Origin: Lumnitzera littorea
Taxonomy: Eukaryota > Streptophyta > Magnoliopsida > Myrtales > Combretaceae
NCBI GenBank assembly: GCA_024138015.1
Contig: JAMXBB010000012.1
Location: forward strand, 20,023,105 to 20,087,104
Direction: 5' to 3'
Length of the DNA: 64,000 nt
The notes below the pieces were generated by a model, which was not told the origin of the DNA, searched no databases, and saw nothing but the letters and a program-made list of their open reading frames with translations. The translations under genes were made by a program, and so were the position numbers. This document shows positions 24,486 through 36,221 of the stretch, in pieces (position 1 is the stretch's first letter; each line of letters begins with the position of its first letter).

Positions 24486-25224
24486 TTAAAGAACGCTTTT
24501 TAACTTTCTTTAAGATTTGGCCTAAACTCTTTAGCGAATTGTCATGTGTTTTGAAATTGTTCGCCACTTTATTTTCAACTATTTCGACCTCCTAAGGGGA
24601 GACAAACTACCTCCAGCTAGGAATCTCTTTTCCTCTTGCCTATCTCTTGTATCAAATTTTTATTTATATTTATCCGTCACTTATAAATTCAAGTAAGTTA
24701 TCTATCTTATAATATAGAAGTGATTAGCCTCCACATTTAATCATGCAAAAAATTAAGCTCTTAATTTGTTTTTTGTACCTATTTGTTTTGGGTTTTTGGT
24801 GTGCTAAAGGTTGTAATCTTAAAAAAAGGGCTAACCATACAAAAAAAATTTTCACGATTTCTCTTTTCACATTAGGGATAACTTAGAAAGGTTTGTTATG
24901 ATAAGGTTGAAATAAGAACTATTGTACTGACTTGTTTGCTTTCAACCTTTCTTAGGTAAGTTGATGCACTTCAAGAAGTTCTTTATGGGCTTAGCTCTAA
25001 GAGAAGCCTATGGAGACATCCATCAAGAGTAGGGTTAATGGAGAAGTGTAAACTTAAGAACGCTAAAATTAAGTTGAAAGTGGATCTAGACCTTATCAGT
25101 ATGTAAACCACAAATGAAGTATATGGATTAAGCATGATCCATTGGCTAAACAACTTAAACCTAAGGTAAAATAATATGAAAAGACCTTGACTCGCTAAAT
25201 ATAAAGAATTACAAATCTTGATAT
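24486..25224. other. Intergenic DNA
   Basis: No gene or element recognised. Confidence 0.5.
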
Positions 25225-25550
25225 GAGAGCATCCATACCTATTAGGACTCTATTTACAATTCTTATATGCTACATCAACAACAAGGATCTCTGGCTTTAA
25301 GGACTTTTCCATTTATTTGTAAAATTCTCTAATAGAGGTCCTTAATATTTATTTAAATTATTTATAGGACCTATAATACAAATTTTTAATAAAATCAACA
25401 CTTCACAAAAAAAAAAATGGTGATGCTCTAAGGACTCGTGTGAAAGAGTTCCTTAATAGTGAAGGGCCCAACTCCACTGGATAAAGGATCTCTATGTGGG
25501 GTCCTTTGTTCTAAGAACCTGCGCTAAAAACCTCCAATGGTAATGCTTTA
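25225..25550. repeat. MITE-like hairpin, possibly Harbinger type
   Basis: The left end, GAGAGCATCCATACCTATTAGG, and the reverse complement of the right end, AAAGCATTACCATTGG, resemble the GAGCATCNCCAATGG ends of PIF/Harbinger-type MITEs. Another GGTGATGCTCTAAGGA word sits at about 25420-25436, so two copies may be nested. No transposase. A clear 3-bp target duplication was not fixed. Confidence 0.4.
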
Positions 25551-26040
25551 GGGAATATCTTAACCCACTAACTACACAACAGTAAGAAACATTGATATAA
25601 GGATTAACACCACAAGAGATTCGTGACAAGGATTTTTACAAAGCAAATAATTGTTAAAGTCTACTTCTATGGATTTGATATATTCAAGTAATATATCTAA
25701 TCATATCTTTTTAATAAACTTTAGGAAAGTTTATTACATATAAAATGTTCTACAATGGTCGAAGGAAGTCAAAGAATTTAGGTTTAAAATTTAAGGAAGT
25801 ATTTAAGAAAATCTAAGTGTATAAGCTTTTTAAAAGCATAAGCAAAACATTTTCGCATTGAAGGAAGTTGAAAAAAAGAGAGAGAGAAAAAAAAGGAAAA
25901 CTAAACGTGGCAACTCATACTGATATAAAAAATATAGGAAAAAAGTACCTAATGCCATTATAAGCATAGAATAAAAACTTTTCAATTATATTTAACTTCA
26001 TAGAATTGCTAACAACCCCCCAATGTGATCTTTATAAAGT
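25551..26040. other. Intergenic DNA
   Basis: Nothing recognised. It ends in AAAGT, the left target duplication of the element starting at 26041. Confidence 0.5.
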
Positions 26041-26694
26041 TATAGGGGTGAGGGTTTGAATATGAAGGTTACTTGCGTACAGTGTGACAAGTACGTTACA
26101 CGTGATTAGGGAACTAACTTGAATAGTAAGTGTGAAATGATCAAGAGAGAAGTGTAGGGAGGAGGAGGAGGAGTAGGCGATGTCAACAAGGCTCTAACAT
26201 TTATGGTGACAAGAAGAAGAGCCTAAGGGCATCAAACTCTACAGTTGATGAAGAACAAAGTAATGTTCTTGAAACATTTAAGCATTTGATCTTTCGAGGC
26301 AAGAATCCTACAAAGTAATGGCGTTCTACCAAGATCTCTCTTATCCAAATGAGGGAGGGAAAGGGTTTTATATAGGAGTTAGCCATTGATCTCATTTGTA
26401 GGATCGTGAAATTGATTAATGGCTAAGATCAATCCCTTCTCTTAATGGATCCCTTATGGGCTTCTTTGGATTCAGGCCTAGTGAAAACCTTATTCTTAAT
26501 ATGAGCTAATGTTGAGAAATGTTGGATTGAATGGACTAATCCAACGAACTCTACTTTAAGCCCACCATACCAAAAATTCTTTGATCATCCCAAATATTTG
26601 AATTTGACTTTTTGGGCCCTGTCACTTTAGCCAAAAGAGTTGAACCCAATTAATTAATGGGCTTAAGACTCATATCTGATTTTTGCTCTCTACA
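26041..26694 (-). repeat. 3' LTR of Tat-like element
   Basis: 654 bp, aligning throughout with 38696-39347. The minus-strand promoter CTATATAAAACCC lies near 26365-26376. Pyrimidine-rich TTTTGCCCCCTAACC follows at 26695, the complement of a polypurine tract next to the 3' LTR on the minus strand. Confidence 0.82.
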
Positions 26695-26927
26695 TTTTGC
26701 CCCCTAACCAAAGTCCTTCAAACATAGTTGAAGGGGTTTGAGCATTGAATAAGCCTTTTAAATGACTCAGGTATGTGCGTACTATTGAACAGCTGTGTCG
26801 CTAAATTCATTTAAGAATATCTTAGTGCGTGACTTTGTAGCACCTCTTAATTGTGTATCATGCCTTAGCTGAATTAAGTTATACGTTGCCCTTAAGGCGA
26901 CACTATGAAATAAATCTTTTATAAGTT

Positions 26928-26980
26928 GTCTCTTTTGTAAGTTGATTTGTCTCTTCGGTGAGTTGATTTGTCTCTTCAAC
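26928..26980. repeat. 21-bp tandem repeat, 2.5 copies
   Basis: The units GTCTCTTTTGTAAGTTGATT(T) and GTCTCTTCGGTGAGTTGATT(T) are followed by a partial GTCTCTTCAAC. It lies in the noncoding 3' part of the Tat-like element. Confidence 0.6.
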
Positions 26981-27236
26981 TTAATCTACATGAATTTTTA
27001 TTCCATCGAGTTAGACTTTGTGCATTAACTTCACATTAGCATTGACCATGATGTGTTAATACTGCCTTGATTTTTTTCTCATATAGGAGCATTCTTCTTG
27101 TAAGGTTTTCACATTTAATGTAAATACTTGGTGTTAACCAAATCTTATTTATTACACTTTGAATACGGTGGTCCCGCTAGTTGGTTAATAGGTTGGGGTC
27201 AAGGGGACAGCATCCCTTGGGGGGGACGGGGGGGGG

Positions 27237-27327
27237 NNNNNNNNNNNNNNNNNNNNNNNNNNNNNNNNNNNNNNNNNNNNNNNNNNNNNNNNNNNNNNNN
27301 NNNNNNNNNNNNNNNNNNNNNNNNNNN
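27237..27327. other. Assembly gap (91 N) after a G-rich run
   Basis: The gap is preceded by CTTGGGGGGGACGGGGGGGGG or similar, a long G tract. The gap size may be arbitrary. Any open frame crossing it is not real evidence of coding. Confidence 0.95.
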
Positions 27328-27973
27328 TTCTTAGCCGATCGTTCTTGGGGTAGGTGTTTGGGGTAGTGCCTTGAAAGCTAAACCAATTTTAAAATTTCTA
27401 TTTAAAAGATTCCTTCAAAAATATTTTAAGGGAATGTCCTTAGATATTTAACATACATGTCCATGTAAAGTCTATGGAGTAAGAATGGTAATGTCCATCA
27501 TCCATCGACCATCAAGGTAATGGGCTTCAAAACAATCCATTTACTTCCAATATACACAGCCTATGCACGATTATAGAGTCATATACCCTTTCATACCTTT
27601 CCATCACATATTGCACCAAAGTAGGCCTTAGTGAATCTTTCCATTCCTTTCCTCATTTTTCTTTTCCTTTTAATTGTTGCTAGGGCTTGCTCCTTGTTTC
27701 TTCTTTCCTTTCCTAGCCATTAAGGTCTTGAATAATGCACCTTTTTTTTTTTTTTTTCAAACTTCATGGCCTTATTGGTAGCAACTTTAGTTCCTTCATC
27801 CAAACACCCTTAAGGCTCTCCTACTTGTTGTACAGATAGCTTTGTTTGAATTAGCTCAAGCCACTCCTCTACTCATTATTGGAAACTTCCTTATTATGTT
27901 CGCTTACTTTGTTAGAGTTGCTTGACTTTGCTACTGTTACAAGGCTTGCTATTGTTAGTTTTTATGCTAACAT
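27328..27973. other. Noncoding interior of Tat-like element
   Basis: CT-rich on the plus strand with a T-run near 27742-27758. No coding block of a retrotransposon recognised. Confidence 0.45.
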
Positions 27974-28906
27974 TGATAGGAATCGGACTACTAGACCCTT
28001 AACCTACATTCAAGCCTAAGGCTTCGAAGGACTAATGTGGCAAATTCTCTTGCTTTAGCTGACTCTTGTTGAGGTCGAGCTGATTCTAGCTGTCGACCAA
28101 TTCCTAATACCGAGCCAAGTGACTTCATGTCTTTTGAAAGTTATTTGTTAACTGAATGAATGCTTTACTTATAGCTCGACCCTTTCACTTACTCCTGCTC
28201 GACATGTTCGAATTGATCCTTAACTTGGTAACATTGTTGCTGAAACGATGGGAGGTCCAGCCAGTGTCTGTAGCCACATCTTCTTAGATGAGCCTAGATC
28301 TTCCTCGTACCCTTGCTTGGCACCTCGACTTGGTAACCTATTCTGATCGTACTATTATGTGTACATCCTCTAAAGATGTCACCAATACATTGCTGCCATG
28401 TATCCAGGCCCACTTGAAGAATCTACTGCACCAATTAATATTTTTTTTGGAATATTCATTTTTACTCTTTTGTATTCTTTATACATTACTTATTTAAGGC
28501 ATTACTCCTTTTTGTCTTTTCCATTTTAGGTAAGATGCCCTAGTTTTATGAGTATTAATACTCACCGTACATGTAGCTGCACATCATCTTATCTTGAATA
28601 TACTAGAAATCTTCCTTTGTGAATATTGCTCTTATTAGCTTGTTTGCTTCTTTCGCTTTTATCTTAACCCTTAAATAAGGCCAGGTAGTGAGTAACCTCA
28701 TCGGACCAACTCGTGCATCACATCAAATTGTGCCATGAGTCTTTGAAAGTTTCACTAGTGCGTTACATATTTTAGAGTTGTTTGTAGATTTGCTTATTTT
28801 TCTTTTTTTGTTCTTTTGCAAACATTCCATCACTCATTTCAAGCTTAAAGTAAGTTTGGACCTACTCTAGCAATCGGCCTCATCTGTCCTTGGCTACAGT
28901 TTCACA
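27974..28906 (+). repeat. Chromovirus-family LTR remnant
   Basis: About 930 bp resembling the LTRs at 2833 and 11995. It starts TGATAGGAAT.GGACTACTAGACC. Landmarks are ACATCCTCTAAAGATGTCACC, TTCATTTTTACTCTTTTGTAT, GTAGTGAGTAACCTCA and GGACC.ACTCTAGCAATCGGC. The end is blurred near CAGTTTCACA. No target duplication is visible, so solo LTR or truncated copy cannot be separated. It lies inside the Tat-like element. Confidence 0.7.
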
Positions 28907-30330
28907 TCAAACACCATTAGACGCGTTACTGCTTACATGTGATGGCTTGGCCTATGGTGCTCGTATTAACTTAGCTCAAGTTCATAGGATGCTTTGTTCG
29001 GTATCGCTCTTAACTTGCTAATCTAAGGGCCATTGTGTGTTGATCAGTGTAGAGTTCTCACTACAGTTGCTATTTGTCTTCGAATTCGACTAAACGTTAG
29101 CTTAGGACTTGTTGCTGATCGAAGCTTGGATAAGTTGATGCGGCTGATCAGAAACGTGATCAAAGATTTGTAGTTGCTGCTTTGAGTTAATCCTGGTCGG
29201 AACATTTGAGGCCTGGATCTACTAATGTATGGAGCTTGGAGATTAACGTCTTCTTATTTGCAATGGCTTGGTAAGGTGTTGATGCCGTTTGAATTTGTGC
29301 TTCAAGAACTCTCGGCTTCAACTCTTTGTGGCTTGCTCGCAGCTCATGTCATATAGTTACAGTCATGCTTAGTGTTATTGTGAAAGAGCTGCTCTATCCT
29401 AGATTGCAGCTATTGTACTGTCTGGCTGTGTTGTTGTAAACGAGAACCATTAATAAGGCTGCTCCTTAGCTTCAGGTCATACGTGATCATATTTGGATCA
29501 ATCTTCATGAATCCCTTTCTTTATTTTATTTTAATTGCAAATCACATTCCTCATGCTTCAATGATAGGTGATTGAGCTATTGAGAACTTTCGATAAGAAT
29601 CTACATGAGCATTTGGATTGCGTTCCAAACAAGAAGTCCTTTCGAGAGCAAAGTCGGTACTCTTAACCATGTTACTAGGACTTCAATATCTTCTCTCTCT
29701 CTCTTTTTTTTTTTTGTTTCTTCTTCTTCTTTTTTAAAGTAAGTTGGTTTTGATTCTCTTTGCTGTACGAGACTTAATTATTGGATTTGTGATGTTGCAT
29801 GCAGACATAGCTAAATATTGTAATAATGATTGGCTTTCGAACTTTGTTTGGACTTATTCAATTGATGGAGTATGTGAACTTCACTGAATATATATGGACT
29901 TTGAACTTGTACTCTAGACACTGTCATCTTTGGCCATTGGTCATTGAAATCGGAAATATAATGGCTCATATAACTACATTTTGGTGTGCCCTTATATCCA
30001 TCTCTTGAACCCATAATTTTATTTGCATTGCACTTTTCCATACATATCCAACATGAGTAAATTGCTTCATCAAATTTCATGGCCTTTACTTTAACGAAAG
30101 AATCGTGAGCCACCTCTCCATGTCATGTTCATAATATACATATATTGCAAGCATATTTTGCTTGCCATATGTCTCGACTCAATGATTTTGTTCTCTTCAT
30201 GCCTCAATCCGACTCTTATCTTACCTCTTTACTTTCCTTTGCAAGTGTAGGAAACCAATGCTTGGGGAGTTTGTGATCACAATAATGATAATTTTTTAAC
30301 ATAGACTGAAATGATCTTAAATCCTTTGTT
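28907..30330. other. Noncoding interior of Tat-like element
   Basis: No known domain on either strand. It contains a CT/T-rich tract at 29692-29735. Open stretches around 29811-30113 are not recognisable. Confidence 0.45.
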
Positions 30331-30335
30331 GAATG

Positions 30336-32976
30336 TGTCGAGCCTGATTTTTCGATTTCTTTTATTTAAAATTAATTTCTCATTTTCTGATTAATACTAA
30401 ACCCTAACCCATTTAATATTAATTATCGACTAAAGAAATTAGGAAATTCCAGTTTTTTTTATTGAAAATTATTTTTGGAGTCGCCACCCAACTGAAGTCG
30501 GGAAAAGAAAAAGAAACCGTAACCAATTGGGTGAATTGATTACGATTTGGCTACCGGTCTTGGATTTCAATTTTAAATGAAGAATTAGAGGGTTCTAAGT
30601 TCGGAGGCAAACTTATTAAATTCTTAACGGGTACCACTATCTATTTGCCGAAATTAGGATTATTTTTTTAATTATAATATTTAAAAAATAAATAGATAAA
30701 TAAACAAAAAAAAATCAAAAGAAAAAGAACCTAAGTTTCTACATATTTTATCGTCGCCCTGAAGGTGCCTACATACCCGCTAGCCGAGATTAGACGATCG
30801 TAGTTTTTTTAAAAAATCTTTAATGTGTTGATTGATTTTAATTTTGAAAACTACCCAAGTTTATATTTTTAATTTATTCGGTTTATTTAAAAAAAATCTA
30901 AAGGGTCTTAACACTTGAGTGTTGTTATTTTATAAAAAAAATGCTCTAACAATCCTATTTTTTTTTAAAAAGGTTTTTTATTAATTTTTAAAAAAACAAC
31001 TTTCTATGTGACAAATCCTTAAGTAAAGCCAAATCTAAAAAATAAATGCCCAATCATAATAATCCCTAAACTAATATATATAGCTATTCACCAATAATAT
31101 GATTCCATATAATACATTTATATAAGATCTATCACTAAAACTCTTACACTAACATGTACATATATATTATTTTGACTAATAAAACATAATAATATATAAT
31201 AAAACTGATCTTAACGACTCTTAAACTTATATATATATATATATATTTATATCTATATAATTGCTATTAAATAATCACGCTAAAAAGAACACTTAAGTTA
31301 ATATATATACATACGCATCTACATCTTTACTTATTAAGTAATTATCTAACTAAATAAAGTCATATCATATAATATATTTGGCATATAAAACTACTGAAAA
31401 TTTCCTAAGACTAAAGTACGCATAATTCATTATGTTAATCAACCCATAAGACAACAATAATATAATAGTAGAATAATAATAATAACAAATAATTAAAGAA
31501 AAACTAAACCTGGACTTCTCTTATTCGATCACACAATGAAGTTGCAGCTTGGGTTGCGCACGTAGGTATCGGTGTTTGAAGTTGTATGTACGGTGGCGCA
31601 ACTGCTGTCCGTGTTGATCGCTGAAGCGTAGTGTAGGCTTTGCTGCTGTTGCATGTGCATACTGGCGTTGGAGTTGCATTGTGTGTTGTTGTTGTGGTGC
31701 AGTATGGTGATCGGTTGTTGCATGAATCTTGGCTCCAGCATGTATAGTAAGGGACGATGCTCATCAGTATCAACACATGGAGTATTCTTCGGTTTGCACG
31801 GAGTTGTGTCGTTGGGGCCTGTACAGCAATCAAGGACTGATCAGCGATGAGAATTACTGGACATTGTTGCTCGGATGGTTACTTGGGGATGTTGTGTCGG
31901 CGTTTGGAAATTAGATTATGAGCTTCGTCGATTAGATTGTGGCATTAGGGGATTGGCGAGAGTGCGACAAATGCTTGCTTTGGGCGAGGAGATGCGGTAA
32001 GACTTTAGAAACTCGAACTTCGTTGAGGATTGGATTGAAGGACGGCTAGACTTTTTGAAATTTGAACTTAAAAAATTTGGATTGTGGAAATTTGGATTGA
32101 TGGCATGGACGATGTGTTGAAGTTCGATCACTGGATTGAGGATGTGTACTTCGGAAATCCGAAATTCATTGAGGGTTGGCTTTGTGGGACGTCAGGACTT
32201 CGGAAATTTAGAATTCTTTGATTTGGACTTCGTTTGGGAATTACTGGACAGTCAGGCTTTGGATTTTGTTTGGTTTGCTAGACTTACGGCTGGGTTGACA
32301 TGGCTTGGAATTTAGATTGTAGCATGGATCAAGCTTCACATAGATTGTGGCAACATGAACTTCCGCTTTTGGCTGCGGGGATTTGTGTTTTTTATGGATA
32401 GAGACTTCCTTTTTTGGCTTGCTGTTGGCTTTTTTTTTTTATAAAGTCTAAATCAAATCTTACTGAATCATATTATCTAATTAAATCAGATCCGAATTAA
32501 TTCAAACTTGATTTAATAAAATCAAACTAAATTCAAATATGAATCCTGTTTATTTCTCTCGCTCTTGTAAAATATAGAAAAACAAAAGACATAAGTGCCT
32601 GGCGAGACTCAAACCCAAAACCTCAAACTACATCTATTCCAAATACTTCAATACTTATCCGTTAGGCCGTTAGCCTGTACCTTAACATTCAGTACAATTA
32701 AATTGCACTTAAACCACACGACTCCCTAAAATAATTTTTGAACTAAGTTAAAACTAAAATGAATGACTCTAAAATAATTTACTTCCTAAGAATCTATAAA
32801 ACTCTTTATAATAATTTTTTTCTTTTCTTATTTTTTTTTGGTATTTTCATCATTTGTTAAATTTTTATTATTTTTATCTTTTATTAATTTTTTTTGTCAT
32901 TTTTATTTTTGAATTAGGACCTTTTTTGTAAAAATAAAAATTAGGACTACAGAGAGGCAAAAATTAGGTGTCTACA
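30336..32976 (-). mobile_element. Solo LTR, copy B (2.6 kb)
   Basis: Starts TGTCGAGCCTGA and ends TGTCTACA, flanked by a perfect 5-bp duplication GAATG (30331-30335 and 32977-32981). It is the same family as 21588-24106. It contains GGAGTCGCCACC about 140 bp from the left end, a TATA-like signal on the minus strand at 32436-32447, and a tRNA-like pair of boxes near 32605-32672. The core (31500-32400) differs from copy A. The minus-strand open stretch at 31504-31833 is T/Q/N-rich with no known domain. Confidence 0.83.
32600..32675 (-). other. tRNA-like Pol III boxes inside solo LTR B
   Basis: The minus strand reads TAACGGATAAG (10 of 11 of box A TRGYNNANNNG) and, about 49 bases on, GGTTTGAGTCT (9 of 11 of box B). 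The matching stretch in copy A (about 23768-23845) keeps TAACGAATAAG and AGTTTGAGTCT. This may be a tRNA-derived piece captured by the LTR. There is no evidence of transcription. Confidence 0.4.
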
Positions 32977-32981
32977 GAATG

Positions 32982-33435
32982 TAAGCTTAAATAGGAACAA
33001 CTTGAGTTCATACTTTAAATTTTAATTGACTTATGCGTTCATGTACAATGGTTGCAAGTGAAATTATTTGAAAGTCACGTAGGCTCTCATTTCTTCATAA
33101 GTTGTAATGAACTCTAAGTGTAGACTTCCAAATTTATTTTATTCAATTGACTTTCATTTCTTCATTTGCTTCAAATTTTCATCTCCCTTCTTATTTTTCT
33201 TATAGGTAAGGATATTAACTATTGAAGTGAAGTATTGAAGTCAACTTGGTAAAGGAGAAGAAAAGGATGAACAAAGAGGAGCATATGGCTAAATTTTGTT
33301 TCGCTCTTTATTCTGTGGGTGTTATTTATAAACCTTTACTCGAATGTTGTGTCTCTTATTCTTTTAGGTGGCTAAAGAAGAAGAACACATGTCTAGCAAC
33401 ATTGAGAAAGAGAGTGGTGCAACTAATAGCTATTG
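32982..33435. other. Noncoding interior of Tat-like element
   Basis: No known domain. An open stretch on the plus strand (33246-33539) runs into the tandem repeat and is not recognised. Confidence 0.45.
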
Positions 33436-33835
33436 AAGGTAAATGGAATCACCTGGAGTTCCAATTGTGGCATCGATGGTGTTTCGTTTGTTGTAAAGGT
33501 AGGTGGAACCACTCAAAGATCCAAGCGCGGTTCTGGTAGTGGTGTCCATCCATTGTGAAGGCCAGAAGAACCACCTAGAGACTCGAATTTGAGGCCAGTG
33601 GTGGTGTCTATCCGTTGTGAAACTTGAAAGCTGGTGGAATTACTTAGAGACCTGATATGTAGTACTAATAATGTTTCGTCCGTTGTGAAGCTTGAAGGTT
33701 AGCGGAATCATTTAAAGACCTAATATACGGTACCGGTAGTGTTTTGTCCATTGTGAAGCTTGAAGGTGGGCAGAATCGCTTAGATACCCAATACGCGGCA
33801 TTGATAGTGTTTCGTCCATAGACTCAGAAGCTAGT
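33436..33835. repeat. Tandem repeat of about 66 bp, six degenerate copies
   Basis: Each unit contains a GAAGGTNGGNGGAATCAC-like word, AGAGACCNAAT, a short variable part, and GTGTTTCGTCCGTTGTGAAG. Units begin near 33436, 33500, 33562, 33625, 33692 and 33760. It lies in the noncoding part of the Tat-like element, where members of that lineage often carry tandem arrays. Confidence 0.7.
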
Positions 33836-34184
33836 GAAACCATTATAGAGTTCTATTGTTGGAAGTTTAGAGCCAGAAGGTCGCAATTGTTGATCTTGAC
33901 ATCTTTACTACATGACCTAGGTATATATGTTATTTGCTTGATTTGTGATTCCTGTGGATCTTTACATTCAAATTAGGCTCCATGTATGTTTCTATACCAT
34001 TAATCCATGCATCCTTCACCCTCTTCCACAGCCAACACCCCCAGCTGCCCCCCTCCCCCCATTACCTTTTTTCTTAAATTATAGAACTTACATTTCCTTA
34101 TTGTACACGTCTTGCAAGTGTTATACTTAGGTTGTACATGATCTCGTTTTCAATGATCTTGATGAAGCCAATTACAAATTGATA

Positions 34185-35060
34185 ATGTGAATTGAACATA
34201 AACACAAGACATGAAGGCATGAGCATATGAGCACATTAGAGCCCAATAAGAGCTACGCGTGAGTTGAATACATAAGAACTAAACATGAACCTTGAGTTGT
34301 GAGTACAAGAGAGTTGAACATGAGCCTATCCCATGAGATAAACTAAACATGAGCCTTGAACATTAACACATGACAGTTAAATGTAAGCCACACATGAGTT
34401 GAACATATACGAACTGAACATGAATCTTAAAATGTGAACATATGAGAGTTGAACATGAACCTAATATGTGTGATGAATTAAGTAGGAGCTTTAAACATTA
34501 ACACTTGAGAGTCGAATGTGAGCCCGAGAATTGAGCACATATTAATTAAACATGGTTCCTAGACGTGAATCTTGAACACGTCTTAAATATAAGATAAGCC
34601 TAGAAATATAACGTGAGTTTTTTGAATCATGACTTGATGTGAGCCTTAAACATAATGTGAGTGAGCCTTAAACATGATGTAATGCGAGCATCGAACATGT
34701 GAATTGGATAAAACGCTGAATGTGAACTTATCATGAGTTTAAATATAAGCACATAGGAATTGAATATAAGAAATGAACATGATCCCTTAATCATGAGTAG
34801 CCACAAGTTGAACATGTGAAATAGAGTTAAGGCTTTCGTATGGGCATAAGATATGAATTTGAATGTACTTGTTGAATCATGAGCACATAAGAGTTGAACA
34901 TGAGTCCCAAGCTAAGCACACATGAATTAGACATAAGTCTTGCACATGAACACATGAGAGTAAAACACTTGAGTTCAACATCAACCCTCCATCATGAGCA
35001 CTCGCATAATTTCAACATGAGCATATGAGAGCTGAATACGTAGACTGAACATATATCCCT
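34185..35060. repeat. Degenerate repeats of GTTGAACATGAGCC
   Basis: About 870 bp in which GAGTTGAACATGAGCC and near-copies (TTGAACATGAACC, TGAACATGAATCTT, CACATGAGAGTTGAA) recur every 20-70 bases. The spacing is irregular, so this looks like an old, shuffled short-unit array. No coding function seen. Confidence 0.6.
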
Positions 35061-35492
35061 CGATATGACTTGTGAATTGAATATATATACCTTGAGTTAG
35101 AGCATATTGTGTTTTTAAATACTTCATGCACTTAGGACCAATACATCAACTAAGTAGCGATATTGTCTAACAAGAGGTAATAAGATCATCTCTAAAATTT
35201 TTTTTTTTAACATCATGTGATAAGGAGCAAATGCTCAACTTAGCTACTCTAGTATCAAGTAGCATGAATTTGGAATTTATGAATTAACATAGCTTTGAGA
35301 CTACTTAGACTGAATGATCTAAGGAGGTCTCTTATGTTATCTCATGTATTGATGTAAGACTTATGTTTACTAATTGTTATATCTAAAAGATCCCTCTTGA
35401 GAAGTGTTCAATTGTGCATAAATAGCGATAGTAGCATGGATCGCTTGGGATCAATAATTCTTTTCACTAGTTAAAGGGTTATTTTCCACTAC

Positions 35493-35626
35493 TTGACTAT
35501 GTAATACAGCTTACTAATGAATTATTTGGATTGAAGTGTCAGTATGTTAGTGTGTTTACTTGACTATGTAATATAACTTACCGATGAATTATCTGGATTG
35601 AAGTGTCAGTATGTTAGTATGTTTAT
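35493..35626. repeat. 67-bp tandem duplication
   Basis: 35493-35559 and 35560-35626 are nearly identical units. Both start TTGACTATGTAAT and contain GGATTGAAGTGTCAGTATGT. The high similarity against a degenerate background suggests a recent duplication. Confidence 0.85.
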
Positions 35627-36221
35627 CAATAAAATTGTCTCTTTTACGTGTTGGCAAGAAACATTCGAATCAACTGGACAATATAATAACTATTTGAGAT
35701 TGTCATAGCTTATTTGGGCCTGAGAGGCAATGCTCTTACTAGCTCACACATACAAGCTAAGTTCATCATTGTACACTTAGAAATCAAAGCTCTTAATAAG
35801 CAGTGACAATGTGTGTAATATATGTCATACTTGCTACCAAAATTTTTTTTTAGTCAGTCAAGAGAGTCCAGATGCTACCTAATGAGATGTAAATTTATTT
35901 GTGAGATTAGCCTTGCATGTTAACAAGATTAATCTCTTATTTTATAGTGATAATAACATGTTCTCATAAGATAATGTTCCCAATAGAGAAAGAAACTTCT
36001 TTCATTGATATGAAGCGATTGTTGCTTCATTTACATGTAGCAAAAAAAAAAAAAAAAAAAAAGAGGAGATAGAATTAATAAGGTCATCCTCTATTGTTAG
36101 TGGTTTTCATACTTTATTTTTGCTTATGAAGTGCTTTTAGTTTCTATAATATCATTGGCTTGCTTGCTCTCTTTGCATCTTTACGACAATCGCGTATTCT
36201 TTTTTTATTGAATACCCATGT

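Noticed and set aside
27128..27366. Open frames crossing the N gap
   Set aside because: They consist largely of undetermined residues and flank a G homopolymer. They give no coding evidence.
31504..31850. Overlapping open stretches on both strands in solo LTR B as genes
   Set aside because: Low-complexity composition, no domain, not conserved in copy A.
33436..35626. CRISPR-like array
   Set aside because: The repeats are contiguous or irregular without unique spacers of constant size, and the context is a plant retrotransposon.
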